From: DAOTXL01 sp034435455
Lineage (GTDB): Bacteria; Chloroflexota; Anaerolineae; JAAYZQ01
Direction: 5' to 3'
Assembly: GCA_034435455.1 (NCBI GenBank)
Contig: DAOTXL010000061.1
Coordinates: forward strand, 1-46,168
DNA length: 46,168 nt
Below are positions 40,261 through 46,168 of the stretch, piece by piece; position 1 is the stretch's first letter; every line of letters starts with the position of its first letter. The notes beneath the pieces were generated by a model. The model was not told the origin of the DNA, made no database searches, and saw only the letters and a program-made list of their open reading frames with translations. The translations under genes and the position numbers were made by a program.

Positions 40261-42249
40261 CTAGCGGACCTGCTCCTTCCGATAGAACTCCAGGAGGTCG
40301 CCCACCTGGAAGTCGTCAAACCCGGCGATGCCGATCCCGCATTCAAAGCCTGTTTTCACCTCGCTCACATCTTCCTGGAACCGCCGCAGCGAGTCGAGCC
40401 GCCCGGCAAAGATCTCCGCTCCGCCGCGCAGCACCCGCACCAGGGCATTGCGCGCCACTTCGCCGTCGGTCACGTAACAGCCGGCCACGTTGCCGCGCCG
40501 TTTGATGGGAAACACCGCCCGCACCTCGGCATGGCCGATGACCACATCCTCGTACTGGGGCTCCAGTTTCCCTTTGAGAGCTTTGTCCACGTCGTCAATC
40601 AGGTCGTAGATGACGTCGTATTGGCGGATGCTGACCCCTTCCTGCAGCGCCTGGCGGCGCGCCGCCTCGTCCACCTCGACGCGGAAGCCGATAATGATCG
40701 CATCAGACGCCGCGGCCAGCATGACATCCGACTCGGAAATCCGACCGGTCCCCTGATGGAGCAGCCTGATCTTGAGATCCTCGCTGCTCAGTTTCTCCAG
40801 CGAGTTGGCGATCGGTTCCAGCGAACCCTGGACATCGGCTTTGAGGATCAGGTTCAGTTCCGTGGCCTCCCCCGTCTCGAGACGGCTAAACAGGTCATCG
40901 AGGGAGGTGAACCGGGGCCTGGTCGGTTGTCCGGCGGCCAGGCGGGCTTTTTCAGCCCGTTCGGCGGCGATCAGCCGGGCCTGTCGCTCGTTTTCCATCA
41001 CTTCAAAGATGTCGCCGGCTTCGGGTACGTCAGAGAGGCCCATGACCAGCACCGGCATAGAGGGAGGGGCTTCAGTTACCGGTCGCCCCTGGTCGTCATA
41101 CATGGCCCGCACCCGGCCCCAGATGGGGCCGATCACCAGAGCATCGCCCACCCGCAGCGTCCCACCCTGCACCAGCAGGGTGGCTGTCGGGCCGCGATGC
41201 CGGTCGAGCTGGCCTTCGATGACCGTGCCTACTGCCGGACGGTCGGGGTTGCTCTTCAGGTCGGCCACTTCGGTCACCAGCAGGATGTTCTCCAGCAGGT
41301 CCTCGATGCCCTGTTTCTGTTTGGCCGACACCGGGACACAGATCACTTCACCGCCCCAATCCTCGACGGTCAGGCCCACGTCGGCCAGTTGCTGTTTGAC
41401 CCGCTCCGGCCGGGCGGAAGGGCGGTCCATCTTGTTGAGGGCTACGACAATCGGCACCCCCGCTGCCCTGGCGTGATCTATGGCTTCCCGCGTTTGTGGC
41501 ATCACCCCATCGTCGGCGGCAACCACCAGCACCGCCAGGTCGGTCACCTGCGCACCCCTGGCCCGCATGGCCGTGAACGCCTCATGCCCCGGCGTGTCAA
41601 TAAAGGTGATCTTGCGCCCATCCTTCTCCACCTGATAGGCGCCGATATGTTGCGTGATCCCCCCCGATTCGCCGGCTACGACGTTCGTTTCGCGGATCGC
41701 ATCCAGGAGGGTGGTCTTGCCGTGGTCCACATGCCCCAACACGGTGACCACCGGGGGCCGGGGCTTTAGCCGTTCGGGTGGCTCGGTTTCGGCCAGTCGC
41801 TGCCACAGTGTTTGGGGCTGTTTTTTCTGATCTTCGACAGGTTCAGGCTCTGCCACCCGCAGCGGCTTGATCTCAAAGCCCAGCTCGCTGGCCACAATGC
41901 CGGCCGTGTCATAGTCAATCGTCTGGTTGATGCTGGCCACAATGCCGCTGGCCATCAACTGTTTGATGACATCAATGGGACTCATCCGCAGGGTGCGCGC
42001 CAGCTCGCGGACGGTCAACATCTCCGGCAGTTCGATGACCTTGGGGGTCGGCGGGGCGCTGGCCGGTTGGGCCGGATCCGTGGGGGCCGGACCCGCCTGG
42101 GGTGGCCGTGTGCCTTTTCCCCCGACCGGTCCCCTGGTTGGCTTTCCTCCGGACCCGGTTTGTGGTGGCCTGGGTCTGGATGCTGTCCCCGGTTTTTGTG
42201 GCGTGGAGCGCGGTTGTTCCCGTCCTTTTTCACTCTCTCGTCGTCCCAT
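40261..42249 (-). CDS. infB: Translation initiation factor IF-2
   Basis: A 662-residue GTPase that brings initiator tRNA to the 30S subunit. The disordered Pro/Gly/Lys-rich N-terminus (1-70) is short. The IF2_N module is at about 75-125 (MLTVRELARTLRMSPIDVIKQLM), and the GTPase has G1 GHVDHGKTT (172-180), G3 DTPGHEAF and G4 NKMD, followed by domains II-IV with FECGIGIAGFDDFQVGDLLEFYRKEQVR at the end. The ATG at 42249 follows AGGGGTGAT; an ATG 21 nt earlier is a less good start. It is only 4 nt from the ylxR stop. Confidence 0.97.
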   Translation of the reverse strand: MGRRESEKGREQPRSTPQKPGTASRPRPPQTGSGGKPTRGPVGGKGTRPPQAGPAPTDPAQPASAPPTPKVIELPEMLTVRELARTLRMSPIDVIKQLMASGIVASINQTIDYDTAGIVASELGFEIKPLRVAEPEPVEDQKKQPQTLWQRLAETEPPERLKPRPPVVTVLGHVDHGKTTLLDAIRETNVVAGESGGITQHIGAYQVEKDGRKITFIDTPGHEAFTAMRARGAQVTDLAVLVVAADDGVMPQTREAIDHARAAGVPIVVALNKMDRPSARPERVKQQLADVGLTVEDWGGEVICVPVSAKQKQGIEDLLENILLVTEVADLKSNPDRPAVGTVIEGQLDRHRGPTATLLVQGGTLRVGDALVIGPIWGRVRAMYDDQGRPVTEAPPSMPVLVMGLSDVPEAGDIFEVMENERQARLIAAERAEKARLAAGQPTRPRFTSLDDLFSRLETGEATELNLILKADVQGSLEPIANSLEKLSSEDLKIRLLHQGTGRISESDVMLAAASDAIIIGFRVEVDEAARRQALQEGVSIRQYDVIYDLIDDVDKALKGKLEPQYEDVVIGHAEVRAVFPIKRRGNVAGCYVTDGEVARNALVRVLRGGAEIFAGRLDSLRRFQEDVSEVKTGFECGIGIAGFDDFQVGDLLEFYRKEQVR

Positions 42250-42253
42250 TGTA

Positions 42254-42592
42254 TCACCCCTCCCTTCCATCCACGGGCCTGTTCCCGTCGGGCCCGCCTT
42301 CTTCTGTCAACCGCGAAGCCGCCACGGCTCTCAGCCTGGCCGCCTCCTCGGCGCTCACCTCACACTTGAGGGCCCGCCCCAGTTTTCGCGGTTCCGACAG
42401 GATCTCCCAGCAACGGCGATCGGGGCACAGATAGGCCCCCCGGCCCGCTTGCTTGCCTTTGAGGTCCACCTCCAGGCTGCCGGCGGGGGTACGAACGATC
42501 CGGATCAGCTCCCGCTTGGGCCGTTGACGCCGACAGGCGATGCAGGTCCGCAGTGGGATATGTTTCCGCGATGGGCCCGCTGGCTTGTTCAC
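42254..42592 (-). CDS. ylxR: YlxR (DUF448) RNA-binding protein
   Basis: A small YlxR/RnpM-type protein of about 112 residues if started at the GTG at 42592. PLRTCIACRRQRPKRELIRIVRT and the GRGAYLCP loop are the family's nucleic-acid-binding signature. Recent work ties the family to RNase P or transcription control, and it sits between nusA and infB as usual. The frame stays open upstream into nusA (to 42685), and a GTG at 42637 is another candidate, so the start is uncertain. The C-terminal tail is Arg/Glu-rich. Confidence 0.88.
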   Translation of the reverse strand: MNKPAGPSRKHIPLRTCIACRRQRPKRELIRIVRTPAGSLEVDLKGKQAGRGAYLCPDRRCWEILSEPRKLGRALKCEVSAEEAARLRAVAASRLTEEGGPDGNRPVDGREG

Positions 42593-42626
42593 CCTGCACC
42601 CGCCGCCATCTTGTTGCTGCGCTGGC

Positions 42627-44279
42627 TTACCGGCCACGGGGCGACTGGGGCTTGCGCCACCCCCGATTGTATTGCCGGTAGTCATCGAAATCGCTCTCGC
42701 GCCGGCCCCGGTCTCGCTTGCCCTTCTTTTTCTTCTTGCCGACCTTGGGCGCTTCTTCCTCCTCGAACTCCTCCGGCTCCCATTCCGGCCCCCACTCTTC
42801 GGCCTCTTCCGGGTAGGTCAGATCGCTCTCGAACTCCTCCTCGGCCTGCGTGATCACCCAGCCGATAGAACCCTCCGCCGGCTCCTCCTCCAAGGCCGGG
42901 GGCAGGTCCACCTCGGCAGGGGCTTGTTCCTGGGCGGGCAGTGGCAGGTCTGCCCGCGCCGGTTCCTCTTCTTCAGCCGGCGGGGCAACCTGCCCGGCCT
43001 CTACTTTCTCCTCGGCCCCGGCGATGGTCAGGGCTTCCGGTTGGGGCACAGGCTCTTCGGCCGGCCAGGCCAGGTCCTCTTGCCCTTTTTCGACGCTGGC
43101 GGTGATGAGGGCCTTTTCTTCCTCGCTCAGCGTCTGCAGGTCGCGTTTGCGCAGCAGGGTTTCGGCCAGGGCCAGCAGGTCCATCTTTTCCGGTGGGGTG
43201 GTGATTTCCTCCAGGCGACCCAGTGTCTCTTCGGCTGCTTCACTGGCGCTTTTGATATCGATCCGCCAGCCGGTGAGCTTGGCCGCCAGCCGTGCGTTCT
43301 GGCCCTCTTTGCCGATGGCCAGCGAGAGCTGACGGTCCGGGACGATGACCGTGCCGGTCTTGCCTGCCTCTGGATGATCCTCCAGCAACACGTTCATGAC
43401 TTTGGCCGGGCTGAGGGCGTTGGCGATAAACACCGCCGGGTCGGGGTGCCATTGCACCACATCGATCTTTTCGCCTCCCAGTTCGTCCACAATCTTCTGG
43501 ATGCGCCCGCCCCGCACCCCCACGCACGAGCCGACCGGGTCCACCCCTTCTTGGGTGGCGTGGACGGCTACTTTGGAGCGGGATCCGGCCTCGCGGGCGA
43601 TGGCTTTGATCTCCACCGTGCCGTTATAGATTTCGGGAACTTCGAGTTCCAGCAGGCGGCGCAGCAGGGCCGGGCTCCGTCGTGACAGGGTGATCTGCGG
43701 CCCGCGGTTCCCTTTCCGCACCTCCAGGACATAAGCCCGCAATCGCCCTCCCCGCCGATATTTCTCACCCGGCACCTGCTCGCGGGCAGGCAAGATCGCC
43801 TCCGCCCCATCCAGGTTGACGATCACATCTTTGGTAGTATAGTCCACACTCTGGATGGTGCCCAGGGCGATCTCGCCGGCGGTGTCCACAAAGGAGGTAT
43901 ACAGGGCATCCCGTTCCGCCTCGCGGATCCGTTGCAGGATGACCTGTTTGGCCGCCTGGGCAGCGATGCGCCCAAAGTCACGAGGTGTGCTTTCGATCCG
44001 CATCGTCTGGCCCAGTTGGGCGGTCGGCTCTAGCCGGCGTGCCTCCTGGGACGAGATCTGGGTCTTGGGATCCTGCACAGACTCGACGACCTCCTTGAGA
44101 GCATATACGCGGGCGTTGCCTGTATTCGGATCGATCTGTACTTCGATGTTGGTCGCCGCGCCAAAGTCGCGCTTGTAGGCCGAAATCAAGGCAGCTTCTA
44201 CCGCTGCCAGCACCACTTCGCGTGATAGCTTGCGCTCGGCACATAGTTGATTGATTGCCAGCATGAAATCGCTTTTCAT
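42627..44279 (-). CDS. nusA: Transcription termination/antitermination protein NusA with an acidic-basic tail
   Basis: A 550-residue NusA. N-terminal domain (1-about 125: MLAINQLCAERKLSREVVLAAVEAAL, TPRDFGRIAAQAAKQVILQRI), S1 domain (about 130-200), KH1 (about 230-280: GVDPVGSCVGVRGGRIQKIV) and KH2 (about 290-340: RQLSLAIGKEGQNARLAAKLTGWRIDI). After residue about 350 the protein continues with a non-conserved tail: an acidic Glu/Pro-rich stretch (about 410-515) followed by a lysine block (VGKKKKKGKRDRGRRE) and an aromatic/basic end. The ATG at 44279 was chosen by family alignment. No rimP gene, which usually precedes nusA, is found upstream. Confidence 0.95.
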   Translation of the reverse strand: MKSDFMLAINQLCAERKLSREVVLAAVEAALISAYKRDFGAATNIEVQIDPNTGNARVYALKEVVESVQDPKTQISSQEARRLEPTAQLGQTMRIESTPRDFGRIAAQAAKQVILQRIREAERDALYTSFVDTAGEIALGTIQSVDYTTKDVIVNLDGAEAILPAREQVPGEKYRRGGRLRAYVLEVRKGNRGPQITLSRRSPALLRRLLELEVPEIYNGTVEIKAIAREAGSRSKVAVHATQEGVDPVGSCVGVRGGRIQKIVDELGGEKIDVVQWHPDPAVFIANALSPAKVMNVLLEDHPEAGKTGTVIVPDRQLSLAIGKEGQNARLAAKLTGWRIDIKSASEAAEETLGRLEEITTPPEKMDLLALAETLLRKRDLQTLSEEEKALITASVEKGQEDLAWPAEEPVPQPEALTIAGAEEKVEAGQVAPPAEEEEPARADLPLPAQEQAPAEVDLPPALEEEPAEGSIGWVITQAEEEFESDLTYPEEAEEWGPEWEPEEFEEEEAPKVGKKKKKGKRDRGRRESDFDDYRQYNRGWRKPQSPRGR

Positions 44280-44358
44280 TTCTAACCGCCTTGCCCTCGT
44301 TCTACGGCTATCCCTCTGCCGATCCGCTTCCCGGCAAGCTCTATCCTCCTGACCGACG

Positions 44359-44422
44359 GCAGCAGGTTCCCTGATAGCAAGAAAAGTGGGGGGTCCCCAC
44401 TTTTCCACAATCCTGCTGCTAT
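44359..44422 (-). promoter_or_regulatory. nusA leader with terminator-like hairpin and competing stems
   Basis: In the nusA transcript a perfect 11-bp stem GAAAAGTGGGG/CCCCACTTTTC (44405-44395 with 44391-44381) forms with loop ACC and is followed by a T-rich run (TTTTCTT). Flanking it, GCAGCAGG (44419-44412) can pair with CCTGCTGC (44366-44359), or ATAGCA (44422-44417) with TGCTAT (44379-44374). The two flanking pairings share bases 44417-44419 and compete. The arrangement suggests attenuation of the nusA operon. Confidence 0.55.
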
Positions 44423-44433
44423 AACCGGGTAGC

Positions 44434-44462
44434 ATTATAACACAGGCCGGTCGGTCTGGCAA
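44434..44462 (-). promoter_or_regulatory. Promoter of the nusA-infB-rtcB operon
   Basis: Read leftward, TTGCCA (44462-44457), a 17-nt spacer and TATAAT (44439-44434). Transcription should begin near 44427, leaving a 148-nt leader before nusA that contains the terminator-like hairpin. Confidence 0.75.
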
Positions 44463-44505
44463 ATTTGCCCTACACCGGCGCAGGAGGGCCGGGCACGGCG
44501 GGCCG

Positions 44506-44535
44506 TTGGACAGGCTTCTCGAACTGTGATAGAAT
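44506..44535 (+). promoter_or_regulatory. Promoter of the DUF3786 gene
   Basis: TTGGAC (44506-44511), an 18-nt spacer and TAGAAT (44530-44535), with TG one base before the -10 (extended -10). The ATG follows 28 nt after the -10. Confidence 0.65.
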
Positions 44536-44562
44536 GCCCTCTATCTGCCGGAGGGATATAAA

Positions 44563-45213
44563 ATGGAGATCCGACCAAGGACGCCCGAAGAGACCTATGG
44601 CCCCGCCCTGGAAAAGGCGCAGGAGAAGCTGCTTCACCTCGATCCGGTCCAGGCCGCGGCGCGCGCTGCGGTCGCGTTCCGGCCGTTGACGACGGGCGGC
44701 GGGCAGTTCCAGATCCCCTTTTTCCGCACCCTCTATCAGGTCAACTGGCCGGGGGGCGATGTTCGGCGGGCGGCCGATCAGGGTGTGGCGGACATAACCA
44801 CACAGATCCTCCTCCTGCACTACCTGCTCACGGCCGATGGCACCCCCCTGGCCGACCGCTGGATCGCTTTTCGGTCCCTGCCGGGCGGGCTGGGCTATGA
44901 AGCGGCCTTTCAGGGGCGGGCAGGCCTTCGCCTGGCGCGCGCCTTTGGCGCCAACCGCCATGCCTTCGAGGCGGCGGCCGGCGCCCTGGATGGCGAACGC
45001 CTGAGCTTTGGTGACGCTTCGTTTGGGTTCCGGGTGTTGCCCCGGGTGTGGCTGGCGGTGGTGCTGCACCTGGCCGACGACGAGTTCCCGGCCCAGGCCA
45101 ACGTTCTGTTCGATGCCTCGGCCGGCCATTACCTGCCCACCGAAGACCTGGCCGTCCTGGGGGGGATGCTGGCCGGCTTGCTTGTCAGGGCAGCAAGGGA
45201 TAAACAGAAGTAA
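44563..45213 (+). CDS. DUF3786 family protein
   Basis: A 216-residue soluble protein. LLLHYLLTADGTPLADRWIAFRSLPGGLGYEAAFQGRAGLRLARAFG, then FGDASFGFRVLPRVWLAVVLHLADDEFPAQANVLFDASAGHYLPTEDLAVLGG, match the DUF3786 pattern. Members occur mostly in anaerobes and are of unknown function. There is no signal peptide or metal motif. GGAGGG lies 8 nt upstream of the ATG. The gene is monocistronic and divergent from nusA. Confidence 0.85.
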   Translation: MEIRPRTPEETYGPALEKAQEKLLHLDPVQAAARAAVAFRPLTTGGGQFQIPFFRTLYQVNWPGGDVRRAADQGVADITTQILLLHYLLTADGTPLADRWIAFRSLPGGLGYEAAFQGRAGLRLARAFGANRHAFEAAAGALDGERLSFGDASFGFRVLPRVWLAVVLHLADDEFPAQANVLFDASAGHYLPTEDLAVLGGMLAGLLVRAARDKQK

Positions 45214-45267
45214 AGGCTGCGACAACTGGCGGGCGCCGCAGACAACCTCCCATCTGCGACGCCCGGC

Positions 45268-45357
45268 TGGCGGAGAGGGCGGGATTTGAACCCGCGGAGG
45301 TGTGACCCTCACACGATTTCCAATCGTGCGCATTCGACCGGACTATGCTACCTCTCC
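45268..45357 (-). tRNA. tRNA-Ser (anticodon GGA), CCA encoded
   Basis: Leftward cloverleaf: acceptor GGAGAGG (45357-45351) pairs with CCTCTCC (45278-45272). The anticodon arm CACGA-TTGGAAA-TCGTG gives anticodon GGA (reads UCC/UCU). A long variable arm (class II) follows, and the T-loop is GGTTCAAATCC. The discriminator G and an encoded CCA (45270-45268) end the gene. Total length of 90 nt suits a serine tRNA. Confidence 0.95.
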
Positions 45358-45365
45358 ATAATTCT

Positions 45366-45394
45366 ATTATACCACGGCCGACCGGTCGCGGCAA
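45366..45394 (-). promoter_or_regulatory. Promoter of tRNA-Ser
   Basis: Read leftward, TTGCCG (45394-45389), a 17-nt spacer and TATAAT (45371-45366) with the extended TGG before it. The -10 ends 9 nt before the mature tRNA 5' end, so the leader is very short. Confidence 0.75.
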
Positions 45395-45442
45395 ATCTGG
45401 CGGCGGCAGAGGTCCCTCTCCCTTGGGCTGCATCGGCCCGGC

Positions 45443-46054
45443 TCACGGCATCAGCAGGGCGGTGATGGCGATCTTTTCCCCACCATACTCCGGCAACCCG
45501 CCGCTACGGTCCTCCCAGGTGTCGCCCCGATCCCCGGAGTAGTACAGCCGATAGGGTTCCCCGCCGTAGCAGGCCCGACCACCGACGAACACCACGTCGG
45601 CTTCCGTCGGGCCGGCGACCAGGGCCTGGATCACAAAATGGGCCGGCAACCCCGCCGTGACAGGCTTCCAGGTGTCCCCACCATCCAACGTGCGCCACAC
45701 GTCGGGGCCGGGGCAGCCGCCGGACGGAGCGTAGACCTTGTACACCACCTGGTTGTCGGCGGCATCCTGGGCCAGCCAGGCGGCGTTGGTCCCGGTCAGG
45801 ACATAGGTCCAATTGGCGCCGCCGTCTTCGGACCGGAGTACCCCCTGGTAATCCGGGTAATCCGAAGGGGCGATGGTGGCGGCATAGACCACCATCGAGG
45901 TCGCATGGTCCGGGAGAAGGGCTTTGACCGAGCAATCGTTCCCGGTAATGCCCGGATCGCTCCAGACGATCTCGAAACTCCCGGCCCCTCCCCCGCTGGT
46001 GCTGCGGGCGATGCTTCGAGATTGGACCAGTCTTAACTCGACTTTTGCGATCAT
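45443..46054 (-). CDS. Asp-box (BNR) repeat protein, probably an incomplete beta-propeller
   Basis: A 203-residue ORF with three Asp-box motifs (SEDGGANWTYV, TLDGGDTWKPV, SGDRGDTWEDR) spaced like blades of a sortilin/sialidase-type propeller. Normal propellers of this kind have six or more blades and a signal peptide; here neither is present, and an in-frame stop lies 21 nt before the ATG. The first 25 residues (IAKVELRLVQSRSIARSTS) do not resemble the family and no ribosome-binding site is evident. It may be a fragment of a larger decayed gene, or a truncated expressed domain. Confidence 0.55.
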   Translation of the reverse strand: MIAKVELRLVQSRSIARSTSGGGAGSFEIVWSDPGITGNDCSVKALLPDHATSMVVYAATIAPSDYPDYQGVLRSEDGGANWTYVLTGTNAAWLAQDAADNQVVYKVYAPSGGCPGPDVWRTLDGGDTWKPVTAGLPAHFVIQALVAGPTEADVVFVGGRACYGGEPYRLYYSGDRGDTWEDRSGGLPEYGGEKIAITALLMP

Positions 46055-46103
46055 CTGAGTAACTGATACCGGTCAAGTACTTGGCCGGGCACCTTACCAA
46101 CAC

Positions 46104-46132
46104 AAAAAGCCAGCCGAAACTGGGGCGTTTTT
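46104..46132. terminator. Bidirectional terminator-like hairpin
   Basis: AAAAA (46104-46108), a CCAG/CTGG stem (46110-46113 with 46120-46123) and TTTTT (46128-46132) form an A-stem-T structure readable from both strands. It probably ends a transcript entering from beyond the right edge. The stem is short, so confidence is low. Confidence 0.4.
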
Positions 46133-46168
46133 CAACACCATGTTCGCCCGGCAGGCTGAAGCAGATGG

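Noticed and set aside
39835..41769. Long rightward open frame (644 codons) opposite infB
   Set aside because: Shadow of IF-2; composition rich in His, Gln and Arg as expected of an antisense frame in GC-rich DNA.

Overview
The window is GC-rich chromosomal DNA from a bacterium that looks like a member of the Chloroflexota (Anaerolineae-like). This assignment is inferred from gene content and style: a 'WTSVGTLAEDEYY'-type extracellular domain on a Pro/Thr-rich lipoprotein stalk, RtcB with archease, MreB next to the ATP synthase operon, sugar-acid genes beside a GH38-like enzyme, and many short palindromic repeats between genes. No database search was possible. Clear sigma70/sigmaA-type promoters (TTGACA-17-TATAAT and close variants) were found by eye in front of most transcription units.

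Region 1 (1-9960): a decayed IS91-family transposase; a small membrane protein (YhhN-like); then a leftward operon under an IclR-type regulator: KDPG-type aldolase, UlaG-like metallo-hydrolase, RraA-type aldolase, a glucarate-dehydratase-like enolase-superfamily enzyme, an NAD-dependent epimerase/dehydrogenase and a divergent GH38-family protein. Together these suggest conversion of a sugar or uronic acid to an aldarate or aldonate, dehydration, and aldol cleavage to pyruvate. The substrate cannot be fixed from sequence.

Region 2 (9970-19431): a CACGAATG-based minisatellite, then a complete F1Fo ATP synthase operon (atpZ/I-like, B, E, F, H, A, G, D, C) followed by mreB. Two genes foreign to the usual operon are inserted in the same orientation: a stalked lipoprotein between atpA and atpG, and a stand-alone RAM (Lrp/AsnC effector) domain between atpG and atpD.

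Region 3 (19525-31239): an Fe3+/2-aminoethylphosphonate-type ABC importer whose fused permease carries an extra multi-TM insert. It is followed by a YtrA-type GntR regulator with a consensus promoter and palindromic operator, a slipin, an unrecognised beta-rich protein, a NatA/NatB-type ABC exporter, a LolD/MacB-type ABC system, a zinc-ribbon membrane protein and a DUF4870 protein. This may be one envelope-stress or export locus.

Region 4 (31240-44460): surE and a REC-GAF protein point right. They converge on a long leftward information-processing operon, read nusA, ylxR, infB, rbfA, a DHH phosphoesterase, truB, a coiled-coil repeat protein, a RibF-archease fusion, rtcB and sfsA. The most striking item in the window is the single ORF joining bifunctional FAD synthetase (RibF) to archease, the activator of the RtcB ligase encoded next to it. 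The nusA leader contains a terminator-like hairpin with competing pairings.

Region 5 (44500-46168): a DUF3786 protein, tRNA-Ser(GGA) with encoded CCA, and an incomplete Asp-box (BNR) beta-propeller ORF.
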